A DNA stretch of 58,896 bases from Geobacteraceae bacterium (GCA_029975275.1 JARKPN010000004.1:1-58896), one strand, 5' to 3'. Shown: positions 16,912-26,806, counted from the first letter of the stretch. Program-made: numbers and translations. The notes: a model not told the origin generated them from the letters alone.

Positions 16912-17244
16912 TCACTGCTCCAGCAGGTCCGCCTTGGCGGCCAGGACGAAATCACTCTCGGTCAGGCCGTTGATCTTGTGGGTCCAGATGGTCAGGACCA
17001 CCCGTCCCCAGGAGAGATGGATGTCGGGGTGGTGACCCTGAGCCTCCGCCAGCTCCCCCACCCGGTTGGCGAACGCCAGGGCCTCGCGGAAATTTCTGAA
17101 GCGGTACCCCTTCTCCAGGTGATGGCCGTCCACCACCCGCCACCCGTCTCCCAGCCTCGCCAACAGCTCCGAGGCTTCCCGTTCATTCAGGGGAGAAACC
17201 CCGCCCTTGCAGGGAACGCATTCCTTTTCTGCCAGGTCGGACAT
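16912..17244 (-). CDS. phhB: Pterin-4a-carbinolamine dehydratase
   Basis: It is predicted to dehydrate 4a-hydroxytetrahydropterin, supporting pterin-dependent hydroxylases; other roles are known for the fold. The 110-residue protein has the PCD signature EAQGHHPDIHLSW (about residues 67-79) with the conserved His-His-Pro, and VVLTIWTHKINGLTESDF. The N-terminal extension contains CVPC. The ATG at 17244 has AAGGAG 7 bases upstream; the longer frame to 17301 is not needed. No aromatic amino acid hydroxylase is in the window. Confidence 0.88.
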   Translation of the reverse strand: MSDLAEKECVPCKGGVSPLNEREASELLARLGDGWRVVDGHHLEKGYRFRNFREALAFANRVGELAEAQGHHPDIHLSWGRVVLTIWTHKINGLTESDFVLAAKADLLEQ

Positions 17245-17374
17245 GAAGCGGCTCCTTTCACTCAATGGTTCGGATGGACGATCCCATTGATTTCTCATCA
17301 TTTATACCAGAAAAATTGTGGAGGGGTGGGAAAATACTTTGGGGTGGGAAGGGAGAAGCAACTTACCCGAAAGG

Positions 17375-17407
17375 AAAAAAGGGGTTACGGTAAAACACCG
17401 TAACCCC
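17375..17407 (-). terminator. Rho-independent terminator after tRNA-Arg
   Basis: On the minus strand ACC-rich arms (11-base perfect stem, 17397-17407 with 17381-17391) and a 5-base loop are followed by six T residues. It lies about 10 bases past the tRNA-Arg 3' end. Confidence 0.85.
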
Positions 17408-17417
17408 TTGATTTTGT

Positions 17418-17494
17418 TGGCGCGCTTGGAGAGATTCGAACTCCCGACCTACGGATTCGTAGTCCGTTGCTCTATCCAACTGAGCTACAAGCGC
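17418..17494 (-). tRNA. tRNA-Arg (anticodon ACG)
   Basis: On the minus strand a full cloverleaf can be folded: acceptor GCGCTTG/CAAGCGC, D-arm GCTC...GAGC, anticodon stem ACGGA/TCCGT with loop CTACGAA (anticodon ACG, reading CGN arginine codons after A34 deamination), T-arm with TTCGAAT, and an encoded CCA end. It is 77 nt long, followed by a terminator. Confidence 0.95.
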
Positions 17495-17503
17495 GTGTTT
17501 CCG

Positions 17504-17992
17504 CTATTTCCCTGCCGGTGTGTATCCGACCAGGGTAATGTCGAACTTTTCATGCTGAAAGACATGGGGAGACTTGAGCTTGGCGAAGAACCAGTTCTTG
17601 TAGATCTCCTTCCCTCCCTCGGTGATCCTGACCTGCGCGGCCGGATTGTTCGGCTCGTTGGACTTGGAGGTCCTTATGTTGCCGTCCATGGTGAAGTCGG
17701 GGAGAAAATACAGCACCTCTACCACCAGGTCCGACCCGGGCACGGCCAGCCTGGAGCCAACGGCCACGTCGTGTTCGGCCTTCTTTCCGCTGGTCTTGTC
17801 CAGGACCGCGAGCTTCACCGATCGCCACTTGCCCTTCACCGCATCAGGGACCAGTACCACGGTCTCCGCCTTGGCCCCGATGGGGGGATGGCCCGGCATC
17901 ATCTCCGCGGACTTTTGCTCCTCCTTCTTGCAACCGGAGAAGGCAACCGCCGCTATCAGCGCAACCGTCAAAAGCCCGCCGACTCTTTTCAC
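17504..17992 (-). CDS. DUF2155-like lipoprotein
   Basis: This 162-residue predicted lipoprotein has a short basic start, a hydrophobic segment and lipobox FSGC (Cys at about residue 21). It should therefore be lipid-anchored in the envelope. The mature part has features of DUF2155: [19 protein letters not shown], a beta-rich middle and [20 protein letters not shown] near the end. The GTG at 17992 has GGAGGT 5 bases upstream, so the ATG nine codons earlier is not used. It lies between tRNA genes, 9 bases before the tRNA-Arg. Function unknown. Confidence 0.8.
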   Translation of the reverse strand: MKRVGGLLTVALIAAVAFSGCKKEEQKSAEMMPGHPPIGAKAETVVLVPDAVKGKWRSVKLAVLDKTSGKKAEHDVAVGSRLAVPGSDLVVEVLYFLPDFTMDGNIRTSKSNEPNNPAAQVRITEGGKEIYKNWFFAKLKSPHVFQHEKFDITLVGYTPAGK

Positions 17993-18026
17993 GCTACCTC
18001 CATATGAAAAAGCAGACATGGTTCAG

Positions 18027-18120
18027 TGGCGGAGAGAGAGGGATTCGAACCCTCGATACCGGTTTACCCAGTATACTCGCTTAGCAGGCGAGCGCCTTCG
18101 ACCTACTCGGCCATCTCTCC
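18027..18120 (-). tRNA. tRNA-Ser (anticodon GCT)
   Basis: Minus strand, 94 nt including CCA. Acceptor GGAGAGA/TCTCTCC, long variable arm, anticodon stem CTCGC/GCGAG around CTGCTAA (anticodon GCT), T-loop TTCGAAT. The long variable arm is typical of serine tRNAs. Confidence 0.95.
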
Positions 18121-18201
18121 ATAAAGTGGGTTTCAAGTATTCAGTGTCAGACACCGGGTGTCAAGTGCAACCTGACCCGAAGACTCAAAACCGGATTTTT
18201 C

Positions 18202-18287
18202 TGGCGGAGGGAGTAGGATTCGAACCCACGGAACTTTCGTTCAACGGTTTTCAAGACCGCCGCCTTAAACCACTCGGCCATCCCTCC
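18202..18287 (-). tRNA. tRNA-Ser (anticodon TGA)
   Basis: Minus strand, 86 nt including CCA. Acceptor GGAGGGA/TCCCTCC, loop CTTGAAA with anticodon TGA, serine-type variable arm and T-loop TTCGAAT (one mispair or wobble accepted in stems). It starts 7 bases after the serS stop and may be cotranscribed with it. Confidence 0.95.
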
Positions 18288-18293
18288 GAAATC

Positions 18294-19583
<1,290 letters not shown>

Positions 19584-19849
19584 TCAAGCAAAGTTATATT
19601 TACTAGCACTTGACCGCTCGATAGTCAATCAGTTTTTCCTATCCTCCATGGTGCCTGAACGCCGCGGTTGAAACGTCCGCTGACCGCTGTTTCACGCCTG
19701 TTACGCTGTAAGACCTTCATCGGGCGGCCTCAATCCACGGGATTGTGGCCAAAGGGAGCGCTATGCGGTCGAGCCGGGCACGCCCGACCCGCGCCTCTCC
19801 GCCCGCTGAGTGGGTGTACAGATTCTTGGAGTCTCACAGGAAAACCGCC

Positions 19850-20395
19850 ATGGACAGCTATCGACTTTTCACCGCAGTGGATTTGTCGGATCAGGCAAGG
19901 GAAGCGATAGGACGGATCTGCGCAGGCATCCCCGGGGTCAAATGGCTGGACCCGGCCCAGCTCCACCTTACCCTGCGCTTCATCGGCGACGCCGATTCCT
20001 CCCTTTTCGTAAGGATTCGGGAGGAGTTGTCCGGCGTCGAAGCAAAGGCCTTCGAGCTTTCCCTGCAGGGAGTGGGACGTTTTCCTCCCAAACGGGATCC
20101 CAGGGTTCTCTGGGTGGGGGTAGAGCGGAACGAGGCCCTCCCTCGGCTCCGGCAGTCGGTGGAGCAGGCGTTGGAGAGATGCGGTCTCGAACCCGAAGGA
20201 CAGGGATTCTCTCCCCATATCACCCTTGCCCGGCTGAAGGACATGCCGTGGTCGCCGGTGGCCGCCTTCCTGGAAAGAAACCGCCTCTTCTCGACCCCCC
20301 CCTTTCCGGTGAGCGAGTTCCACCTCTACTCCAGCACCCTTACCCCCCGCGGCGCCATCCATCGCCGGGAGGCCTCCTATCCGCTGCGGGCCTGA
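19850..20395 (+). CDS. thpR: RNA 2',3'-cyclic 3'-phosphodiesterase (LigT/ThpR)
   Basis: This 181-residue 2H phosphoesterase has two H-x-T motifs, HLTLRF (about residue 43) and HITLARL (about 127), which form the active site that opens 2',3'-cyclic phosphate to a 2'-phosphate. The start VDL and C-terminal FHLYSSTLTPRG fit the ThpR family. The ATG at 19850 is preceded by AGGA; the frame is open 35 codons earlier but those are not protein-like. The family was named for 2'-5' RNA ligase activity; the in vivo substrate is not certain. Confidence 0.9.
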   Translation: MDSYRLFTAVDLSDQAREAIGRICAGIPGVKWLDPAQLHLTLRFIGDADSSLFVRIREELSGVEAKAFELSLQGVGRFPPKRDPRVLWVGVERNEALPRLRQSVEQALERCGLEPEGQGFSPHITLARLKDMPWSPVAAFLERNRLFSTPPFPVSEFHLYSSTLTPRGAIHRREASYPLRA

Positions 20396-20473
20396 CGGAC
20401 CGGTTGCTCCGGAAAGGCGGCCTCTCCCGCTGGAAGCCTCCCCGGCAGGCCGATGGAGCGGACAATTAACTTC

Positions 20474-20501
20474 TTGATTTTTTACCGCCGTTGTTTATAG
20501 T
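20474..20501 (+). promoter_or_regulatory. Sigma70-type promoter for trxA
   Basis: TTGATT (20474-20479), a 16-base spacer and TATAGT (20496-20501), about 70 bases before the trxA ATG, in a short AT-rich patch. Confidence 0.5.
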
Positions 20502-20574
20502 CATAGGTACGTGGCAAGTCCCGCTGAAATCAGAAAAAACTTCTGACAAAAAAGAAACACGAAGGAGACAGCAT

Positions 20575-20904
20575 ATGGCCAGTGAAAAGGTTCTTGCCTT
20601 CGGCGACGGCAATTTCGAGACTGAGGTGCTCCAATCCCCCATCCCGGTTCTGGTGGATTTCTGGGCCTCGTGGTGCGCGCCCTGCAAGGCTGTCGCCCCG
20701 CTCATCGATACTATCGCCCAAGACTATGAAGGGAAGGTAAAAGTGGGCAAGGTGAACGTGGACGACAACCCGGCAACGCCCTCGAAATACGGTATCAGGG
20801 GGATCCCCACCATCATGCTGTTCAAGGAAGGCAAGCTGGTGGACCAGGTGGTCGGCGCCGTGCCCAAGGCGCAGTTGGAAGCGCTCATTAACAAGGCGCT
20901 GTAA
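20575..20904 (+). CDS. trxA: Thioredoxin
   Basis: A 109-residue thioredoxin, a cytoplasmic protein-disulfide reductant. The active site is WCAPCK rather than the usual WCGPCK (Ala for Gly), which is still a normal redox variant in many bacteria. [20 protein letters not shown] and the cis-proline [13 protein letters not shown] are in the expected places. The ATG at 20575 has AAGGAG upstream; a longer frame back to 20491 lacks one. A TlpA-like gene follows after 20 bases, so the two form a redox operon ending at the terminator at 21468. Confidence 0.95.
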   Translation: MASEKVLAFGDGNFETEVLQSPIPVLVDFWASWCAPCKAVAPLIDTIAQDYEGKVKVGKVNVDDNPATPSKYGIRGIPTIMLFKEGKLVDQVVGAVPKAQLEALINKAL

Positions 20905-20924
20905 GCCCGGAGGAAAGAGGACGG

Positions 20925-21443
20925 ATGGTCGTGTCGCACGTGAGCAGGTTTTTGTCCATAGCAGTTCTGGCCGCTATACTGGCGGTGCCTGTCCCATCCT
21001 TCGCCGTTCCGCGGAAAGGAAAACCGGCGCCCCCCCTCCAGGTGGTCACCACCTCAGGGCAAAAGGTCACCCTTGCAAACTACCGCGGTTACGTGCTGGT
21101 GCTGGAGTTTTTCGCCACCTGGTGCGAAGGGTGCACGGAATCACTGCCCCACCTGATCAACTACAACAAGCAATACGGCAAGCAGGGCCTGCAGATCCTG
21201 GGACTGAATCCCGGCGTGCGGGGCGATACCCTTGACGTGGTCCGCCAGTTCATGCGGGAGAAGCAGATCAATTTCCCGGTTGCGCTGGTGGACGACGACC
21301 TGCTGCTCGACTACGGAATCTCACCGATCCCCGCCATATTCATCATCGACAGGAAAGGGGTGCTGGTGCAGAAATTCGTGGGGTTCAACCCGGAGATAAA
21401 GAAGGAGATCGATGCGACCCTCCGGAGCCTGCTGGCACAATAA
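20925..21443 (+). CDS. TlpA/ResA-like exported thioredoxin-fold protein
   Basis: This 172-residue protein has an N-terminal signal or anchor (about residues 8-28, ending SFA) and a redoxin/TlpA fold: YRGYVLVLEFFATWC, active site CEGC (about 66-69) and cis-proline in ISPIPAIFIIDRKG. It is predicted to act outside the cytoplasm in thiol reduction, for example cytochrome c maturation. No cytochrome c biogenesis genes are adjacent. The CEGC motif differs from the usual CxPC. It is in an operon with trxA. Confidence 0.85.
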   Translation: MVVSHVSRFLSIAVLAAILAVPVPSFAVPRKGKPAPPLQVVTTSGQKVTLANYRGYVLVLEFFATWCEGCTESLPHLINYNKQYGKQGLQILGLNPGVRGDTLDVVRQFMREKQINFPVALVDDDLLLDYGISPIPAIFIIDRKGVLVQKFVGFNPEIKKEIDATLRSLLAQ

Positions 21444-21467
21444 TCCCTCCTGCCTGCTCCAGGTAAC

Positions 21468-21499
21468 AAAAAGGCGGCGCTTTCGGGCGCCGCCTTTTT
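21468..21499 (+). terminator. Rho-independent terminator after trxA operon
   Basis: AAAAAGGCGGCGC and GCGCCGCCTTTTT form a perfect 13-base stem with a 6-base loop; the last five bases of the 3' arm form the T-run. The A-run on the 5' side means it may also work on the other strand. Confidence 0.9.
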
Positions 21500-21617
21500 G
21501 TCATCCGCGGTACCCCTTTCTGGCTGCCAAGAAATAAGGCATGATCGCTCCCCGAGAGACAAACCGGCCTAACCAAAGCCCATTGGCCGGGTAGGAGACG
21601 GACGAAATTCTGCCATT

Positions 21618-21826
21618 GTTTCCATCCGGAAACCCTGGAAAAATGTTATGAGAGACGGGTCGGGGCTTTCACGGAGTCTCTCGTACGGCTTCAGTGCAAC
21701 CGGGTGACTCACGGGAAAGTACATGAATCCTGCAGAATATGTGATCAGGGCGAAGGATGGCGACCGATTACGAGGGCTTCGGGGAAGTTCCGACCCATCC
21801 CCTGTCGACACTTTCCGGATGGAAAC
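21618..21826. repeat. 209-bp element bounded by 15-bp inverted repeats
   Basis: GTTTCCATCCGGAAA (21618-21632) is exactly complementary to the sequence at 21812-21826. Inside lies the second copy (21625-21688) of the 64-bp repeat also found at 45-108. The element has no convincing gene; an 86-codon frame on the minus strand (21829-21569) looks like a chance frame. The layout is that of a MITE or other small non-autonomous element. The rest of the 21443-21920 gap holds only the terminator. Confidence 0.6.
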
Positions 21827-21919
21827 CACTTAGTCGGAAATGCCAATTTTTCCATTACCGTGCCCAGTTAGCATGCAAAATGCATTGAAATTCCGCGAGA
21901 TCATTCGAGGAGGCCTCAC

Positions 21920-22162
21920 ATGGATAATTCGGAAACCGTTGAAAGGGTATCGGCAATGGAGGCGGCCGGGCTGCTGGGCACCACCCGTCTCAGGGTCCTG
22001 ATGCTCATCAAGGAAGGTATGCTGAAAGGGACGCAGGATGGGGGCGAATGGTTCGTTGAACGTGAATCCCTGGACTGCTTCAAGGCCCACGGCGGCGACG
22101 TTGCCGTCCAGCGCACCTGCCGCACCTCGTGCGGGGGGTCGTGCTCGGGGCATGGGAAGTAA
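21920..22162 (+). CDS. Small HTH protein with Cys-rich tail
   Basis: This 80-residue protein starts with an excisionase/MerR-like helix-turn-helix (VSAMEAAGLLGTTRLRVLML, then EGMLKGTQDGGEWFVERESL, residues about 10-50). Its tail is cysteine-rich (CRTSCGGSCSGHGK), which could bind a metal or act as a redox switch. The ATG at 21920 follows GAGGAGGCC. It converges on the MoxR-type ATPase gene. The DNA-binding call is from pattern only; function unknown. Confidence 0.65.
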   Translation: MDNSETVERVSAMEAAGLLGTTRLRVLMLIKEGMLKGTQDGGEWFVERESLDCFKAHGGDVAVQRTCRTSCGGSCSGHGK

Positions 22163-22191
22163 GGCGTTCACTCAAGGTCACCACATGGAAG

Positions 22192-23013
22192 CTATAACTG
22201 CAGGTAGTGCAGGGCCTCTTCCCCCAGTATCCGGACCATGGCCAGAGAGAGGAGCTCCGGGCTCTCGCCGCCGCCCGCCTTCATCATCTTCAGGGCATAG
22301 CGGGCGATGTTGATGCCGTCGCGCACCGAATAGGGCTCGTCCGCGGCATGCGCCCGCTGCAGGAAGTTCACCACGTAGCCGAGTATGGCGTCGTCGGCAA
22401 AGGGAAGGTTTTCCCTGAGTATCAGCAACTCCTCGTCCGCCTCGGGGAAATCGATGTAGATCTGGGGCTGGAGCCGGGAGTGGATGTACTCCGGCACCTC
22501 GAAAGTGGAGGAGTCCTCGTTCATGGTGACCACGATACGGAAATCCCGGTGGGCCTGGATCTTGAGCCCCGTGATGACCGACTCCACGTAACGCCGGTCG
22601 TCCAGAAGCGGTGCCAGGGAAGCCCAGGCCTTTTCGCTCATCCGGTTCCCCTCGTCCAGGATCAGCACCCCTCCCCTGAGCATGGCGGTCACCAGGGAGG
22701 AAGCGGCGTACTGGATCCGGTTGTCCGGCCCGATGACCGGGGTGACTATCAGGTCCTCGGGCCTCGTGTCCATGGTAGCCTGGAACAGATAGACCTCCCG
22801 CCCCAGCTTCCTGGCCGCAGCATAGGCCAGGGTGGTCTTCCCCACCCCCGGTTTGCCTATGAGCCGCGGGTTGAAGGGGATGTCACGGTCATCGATGACC
22901 ATCCAGGCGGCCAGGAGCTGCCGCAGAATCTCCTCCTGGCCGATCCACTTCAGCGGCAGCTCGGCCGGATGGCCGAGGGAAAGACTTATCCCGTCAATCG
23001 TCACTCGTTCCAT
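22192..23013 (-). CDS. MoxR-type AAA ATPase
   Basis: This 273-residue AAA+ protein has Walker A GKPGVGKTTLAYAA (about residues 52-65), Walker B GVLILDEGNR (about 114-123), sensor 1 FRIVVTMNED and an arginine-finger region near HSRLQPQIYI. The order and length fit the MoxR group, which acts as a chaperone in assembling or loading cofactors into partner complexes. The ATG at 23013 has GGAGGAG upstream; the frame is open 29 codons earlier. No VWA-domain partner, the usual MoxR companion, is adjacent, which is unusual. Confidence 0.85.
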   Translation of the reverse strand: MERVTIDGISLSLGHPAELPLKWIGQEEILRQLLAAWMVIDDRDIPFNPRLIGKPGVGKTTLAYAAARKLGREVYLFQATMDTRPEDLIVTPVIGPDNRIQYAASSLVTAMLRGGVLILDEGNRMSEKAWASLAPLLDDRRYVESVITGLKIQAHRDFRIVVTMNEDSSTFEVPEYIHSRLQPQIYIDFPEADEELLILRENLPFADDAILGYVVNFLQRAHAADEPYSVRDGINIARYALKMMKAGGGESPELLSLAMVRILGEEALHYLQL

Positions 23014-23245
23014 GGTGTCTCCTCCAGACTGGCTACCTTTGTAGCATACCGGCCGGAGGAATTGCAAACGGTCCGGCTTCCTTATACTGACACTACTCAT
23101 ACCCCATCCGGAAACACCGGATGGATAACTATCGGTTTCTGATTCGGAAAGCGGAGATTTTTCGTCCTGGCGAGAAACTTTGCCCGCAAAAGCTGAGCCA
23201 GAAGGATGGGCTGGTGCGCTGACGCTCCTAACAGAAAAACCGATG

Positions 23246-24208
23246 CTATAAAGCCTTCCTCACCAGGTCGGCCAGGCAATCGATAAACAGGGGGGAGGTA
23301 TTGAGTGAAGGGGCGCGCCGGAAGTTGGCGATTCCCGCTTCATGTGCCAGGGCGGCATAAGTTACGTCGATCTCGTAGAGGGTCTCGATGTGGTCGCAGA
23401 CGAACGACACCGGTACCACCAGGAGGCTGCGGCACCCCTCCCCGGCCAGCCGGTCGATGGCCGCTCCGGTGCACGGTTCGAGCCACTTGACCGGGCCCGC
23501 CTTGGACTGGAAGGCCAGGTGATGTCCGATGCCGTGGAAGAACCCCATCACCAGCCGCACCGTCTCCTTAACCCGGGAGAGGTAAGGGTCACCCCGTTCG
23601 ATGAACGAAACCGGCAGCGAGTGGGCCGAAAACAGGATATCCACCGTTTCTCCGCTGGGAAAACCGGCGAGACCTTCGGCGATTGTGCCGGCAAGGGCGC
23701 TGATATAGAGCGGGTGGGCGTGGAAATCCTCCAGAAACGACACGGAAAATTCCACCCCGGACTGGCCGAGCACCCGTTTCAGCTCGTTGATGCCCGATCC
23801 CGTGGTGGCCATGGAGTAGTGGGGATACAGCGGGAGGGCCACAATGCGGGAGATCCCTTCCCTGCGTGCCGCGGCAAGGGCCTCTATGGTGGAGGGGCGC
23901 CAATAGCGCATCGCAGCGAAACAGCGGAACCCGGTGCCGAGCCTCTCCTGAAGCTCGCGGGCCTGGGCTTCGGTCAGCTCGCGGATGGGGGATTTCCCGC
24001 CAATCCGCTCGTACTGGGCCTCCACCTTCGGTGCCCGGCGCCGGGCTATCCAGCGGGCCAGCGCCGGCTGGAGAAACGCCGGTCCGAGCCTGATGATATC
24101 CCGGTCCGAAAACAGGTTCAGCAGAAACGGCTCCACCGCGTCGAGGGAGTCCGGCCCTCCCATCTGGAGGAGCATGACAGCGGTTTTTTCGGACATGTGG
24201 CTGCTCAT
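23246..24208 (-). CDS. hemH: Ferrochelatase
   Basis: It is predicted to insert Fe2+ into protoporphyrin IX (or coproporphyrin III). The 320-residue protein has the family start [19 protein letters not shown], the conserved [14 protein letters not shown], the active-site histidine in [19 protein letters not shown] and the acidic [12 protein letters not shown]. It is 33 bases downstream of hemE on the same strand. A start at 24208 or at the ATG four codons later cannot be separated, since neither has a clear ribosome site. Confidence 0.93.
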   Translation of the reverse strand: MSSHMSEKTAVMLLQMGGPDSLDAVEPFLLNLFSDRDIIRLGPAFLQPALARWIARRRAPKVEAQYERIGGKSPIRELTEAQARELQERLGTGFRCFAAMRYWRPSTIEALAAARREGISRIVALPLYPHYSMATTGSGINELKRVLGQSGVEFSVSFLEDFHAHPLYISALAGTIAEGLAGFPSGETVDILFSAHSLPVSFIERGDPYLSRVKETVRLVMGFFHGIGHHLAFQSKAGPVKWLEPCTGAAIDRLAGEGCRSLLVVPVSFVCDHIETLYEIDVTYAALAHEAGIANFRRAPSLNTSPLFIDCLADLVRKAL

Positions 24209-24241
24209 TCATCGTTTATTTCGGTATTCATCATTGTTCGG

Positions 24242-25333
24242 TCAGTCTGATGCACCCTTATCCCCCTCTCCCACACGAGGGGAGAAGGAATTATTGAGCC
24301 CCCCTCCCTTCGATGGGAGGGACGACAGCCGGTGCACGCACTCCACCATGTGCACCGCGTTCTCGGGAGGCACGTCCGGCAGGATTCCATGACCCAGGTT
24401 GAAGATATGGCCCGGCCTGCCGTTGTTCTCATCCAGAATCCTTTTCACCTCCGCCTCGATGAGCGACTTGGGACCGTACAGGACCGTGGGGTCCAGGTTC
24501 CCCTGGACGGCGACCCCGGGTCCGAGGACGTCCCGGGCCGCAGCCAGGCCCACGTGCCAGTCGAGCCCCACCACGTCGCCCCCCGCACGCTTCACCAGCT
24601 CCAGCATGGCGCCGGCCCCCTTGACGAAGTGGATCACCGGCACCTCGCTGCCGAGACCGGCGATCACCCGTGCCGTGTAGGGGAGGACATACCGCTGGTA
24701 ATCGCTCGGTGCCAGGATCCCCCCCCAGGTGTCGAACACCTGGATGGCCTGGGCTCCTGCCGCTATCTGGGCCTTCAGGTAGGCGATCAGCGCCGTGGAG
24801 ACCTTGTCCATCAATGCGGCGTATATCTCCGGGGCCGCATACATCATCTTCTTGATGGAGCCGAAATCCTTTGACCCTTTCCCCTCCACCATGTAGCAGG
24901 CAAGGGTAAAGGGCGCACCACCGAAGCCGATGAGGGGAACGCGCCCTTCCAGCTCGCGCCGCAGCTGCCTGATGGTCTCCAGCACGAAGGGGACCGACTC
25001 CTCCATGGCGGGGACGCGCAGCTGCTCCACGTCGGCCAGGCTCCGTACCGGCTCCTCGAACACCGGTCCGGGCACGAAATCGAGCCGCATCCCCATCGGC
25101 TCGATGGGGATCAGGATGTCGGAAAAAAGGATGGCGGCATCCACCCCCAGGATGTCCACCGGCTGGAGGGTCACCTCTACGGCCAGCTCGGGGGTCTTGC
25201 AGAGCTCCAGAAAGCTGCAGGCGCTCCTGACACGCCGGTATTCGGGAAGGTATCTGCCGGCCTGGCGCATGAGCCAGACAGGGGTACGGTCAACCGGCCT
25301 GCACCGGCAGGCATCGAGAAAACGGGTGTTCAT
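24242..25333 (-). CDS. hemE: Uroporphyrinogen decarboxylase
   Basis: It decarboxylates uroporphyrinogen III to coproporphyrinogen III. The 363-residue protein has RPVDRTPVWLMRQAGRYLPE at the N-terminus (residues 11-30), active-site Asp in DAAILFSDILIP, and the late GLDWHVGLAAARDVLG and NLGHGILPDVPPENAVHMVE. The family normally ends soon after the last motif. Here about 25 extra residues, rich in Ser, Pro and Gly, are encoded by REP-like palindromic sequence at 24262-24322, so the C-terminus was probably extended by a repeat insertion. The ATG has AGGAA 7 bases upstream. Confidence 0.95.
   Translation of the reverse strand: MNTRFLDACRCRPVDRTPVWLMRQAGRYLPEYRRVRSACSFLELCKTPELAVEVTLQPVDILGVDAAILFSDILIPIEPMGMRLDFVPGPVFEEPVRSLADVEQLRVPAMEESVPFVLETIRQLRRELEGRVPLIGFGGAPFTLACYMVEGKGSKDFGSIKKMMYAAPEIYAALMDKVSTALIAYLKAQIAAGAQAIQVFDTWGGILAPSDYQRYVLPYTARVIAGLGSEVPVIHFVKGAGAMLELVKRAGGDVVGLDWHVGLAAARDVLGPGVAVQGNLDPTVLYGPKSLIEAEVKRILDENNGRPGHIFNLGHGILPDVPPENAVHMVECVHRLSSLPSKGGGLNNSFSPRVGEGDKGASD
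24262..24322. repeat. REP-like palindromes inside the 3' end of hemE
   Basis: Two imperfect hairpins: CCCCTC/GAGGGG (24263-24282) and CCCCTCCCTTCGATGGGAGGG (24301-24321). The second shares the CTCCCTT-(C)GA(C/T)GGG core with 27597-27625 and 34903-34924. It is translated as the hemE C-terminal tail. Confidence 0.6.
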
Positions 25334-25358
25334 AAACGGTTCCTTTTCAATTATGGGC

Positions 25359-25391
25359 AGACCTGCCAGGTTTGTGAAACCTGGCAGGTCT
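25359..25391. repeat. Perfect 15-bp palindrome between radical SAM gene and hemE
   Basis: AGACCTGCCAGGTTT (25359-25373), a 3-base loop (GTG) and its exact complement (25377-25391). Palindromes of this GACCTGCCAGG type are widespread as intergenic repeats in bacteria. It could form an RNA hairpin within the presumed operon. Confidence 0.75.
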
Positions 25392-25409
25392 CAGGGTCAA
25401 TCAGCGCAG

Positions 25410-26465
25410 TTACCGGCTCCTTACCGGCACGTAGTCGCAGAACGGCTCCTCGGCCATGTGGTCCCCGTAGACCGCGTCGGCCCTGGCGCGGCAGCCGCCG
25501 CAGACGTGCAGGAACTCGCACTCGCCGCACTTCCCCTTGTAGCTCTTGAAGTCCCGCAGCTCACGGAACAGCGGCGAGTTTTCCCAGATCTCGCGAAACG
25601 GGGCCTGCTTCACGTTCCCCGCGCCGCGCGGGAAATAGGAACAGGGCTTCACGTTGCCGAAGCAGTCGATGAGGCAGATGGACTGGGCCGCGATGCATCC
25701 CTTGCCCCCGCCGGTTGAAAAGGAGAGTGAGCGGCGCTGGAAGGCGACTCCCTCGGCCTTGGCCTTCTGGGGCACGATCCGGTAGTAGTGGGGGGCGCAG
25801 GTGGGGCGCATCAGGATCTCGTCCTCCTCTTTCTCCTGCCGGTAGTGCCACTCCAGGATCTCCTCGTAGTCCTCCTTGGAGATCAGCTCATCCATGATCT
25901 CCTCCCCCCTGCCGGTAGGGACGATCATGAACAGGTACCAGGCGGTGGCGCCCAGGGACTTGGCCAGGCGGAACACGTTGGGGATGTCGGACTGGTTGCG
26001 CCTGGTGAAGGAGGAATTGATAAGGAATTTCCGCCCGTTGCGGCGGAAGGTCCCGGCGGCCCGGATTACCCCCTCGAAGGCGCCGGGACACTGGCGGAAA
26101 TCGTCGTGGACGGCCGCCGTGCTCCCGTCCAGGGAGAGGGAGACCATCTTGATGTCGGCCTGCTCCATGCGGAGACAGACCTGGTCGTCCACCAGGACGC
26201 CGTTGGTGGCCATGCACATCCTGAGCCCCAGCGAGGTGCCGTAGGAGGCCAGCTCGAAGATGTCCTCCCTCAGCAGCGGCTCCCCGCCGGACAGCACCAC
26301 CACCGGCTTGGAGAATTCCGCAATCTCTGCAAGGAGCCGTTTCCCCTCCTCGGTGGTGAAATCACCCTCGGATGAGTTCTCTCCGGATGAACAGCGACAA
26401 TGGACGCATTTCAGGTTGCATCTCCGGGTTACTTCCCATGCTATCCATTTCGGCAGGTATTCCAT
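25410..26465 (-). CDS. Radical SAM/SPASM protein of the heme-synthesis (NirJ/AhbC/AhbD-like) type
   Basis: This 351-residue protein has the [4Fe-4S]-SAM motif C-x3-C-x2-C in CNLKCVHC (Cys 16, 20, 23), [16 protein letters not shown] and a C-terminal SPASM-like cluster region with many cysteines ([36 protein letters not shown]). The pattern matches the NirJ/AhbC/AhbD group, which modifies heme or siroheme side chains. Adjacent hemE and hemH support a heme role, but those genes belong to the classical route, so which step this enzyme serves is open. GGAGTGAAC precedes the ATG at 26465 and overlaps the stop of the upstream gene. Confidence 0.8.
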   Translation of the reverse strand: MEYLPKWIAWEVTRRCNLKCVHCRCSSGENSSEGDFTTEEGKRLLAEIAEFSKPVVVLSGGEPLLREDIFELASYGTSLGLRMCMATNGVLVDDQVCLRMEQADIKMVSLSLDGSTAAVHDDFRQCPGAFEGVIRAAGTFRRNGRKFLINSSFTRRNQSDIPNVFRLAKSLGATAWYLFMIVPTGRGEEIMDELISKEDYEEILEWHYRQEKEEDEILMRPTCAPHYYRIVPQKAKAEGVAFQRRSLSFSTGGGKGCIAAQSICLIDCFGNVKPCSYFPRGAGNVKQAPFREIWENSPLFRELRDFKSYKGKCGECEFLHVCGGCRARADAVYGDHMAEEPFCDYVPVRSR

Positions 26466-26467
26466 GT

Positions 26468-26806
26468 TCACTCCAATTCCCGGGCCCGGTTGATTATACC
26501 ATGAAGACGCTCGTCCGCTCCACGTTCTTCGGCCGCGCAGGCCCTGCACGCCTGGAGCAGCTCTTCGGCCAGGCCGTCCAGCAGCAGCCAGCGCTCCATG
26601 GGCATGACCGGCATCCCGTCCACCAGGTCGGTGCCGAGCCATTCGGCGATCCCTCCCAGCACCTGGCCGGCCGCCTCGGCGCCGCAGGAGTCCCTGACCC
26701 GGAGAACCCTTTCTCCCCAATCGGCGATATCCCGGGCCAATGCCCGGAACACCCCCAACCCTTTGCCGCCCGTCACCGGTCCCTCGCTCCCCATGCCGGC
26801 AGTCAC
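26468..26806 (-). CDS. Hypothetical protein (112 aa)
   Basis: I do not recognise this protein. It is a mainly helical, acidic cytoplasmic-looking protein with [14 protein letters not shown], a Met-rich [11 protein letters not shown] and three cysteines, two of them in CRACAAEE. The GTG at 26806 overlaps the permease stop (GTGA), which suggests translational coupling; the ATG at 26794 is the alternative. Its stop overlaps the ribosome site of the radical SAM gene. It may be a small partner of the ABC exporter or of the radical SAM protein; this is a guess from position. Confidence 0.6.
   Translation of the reverse strand: MTAGMGSEGPVTGGKGLGVFRALARDIADWGERVLRVRDSCGAEAAGQVLGGIAEWLGTDLVDGMPVMPMERWLLLDGLAEELLQACRACAAEERGADERLHGIINRARELE

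Noticed and set aside
21569-21829. 86-codon frame on the minus strand
   Set aside because: It coincides with the 209-bp inverted-repeat element and has no ribosome site; more likely repeat DNA.
23105-23123. CATCCGG/CCGGATG hairpin upstream of the MoxR gene
   Set aside because: Short stem with no T-run; not strong enough to call a terminator or repeat.
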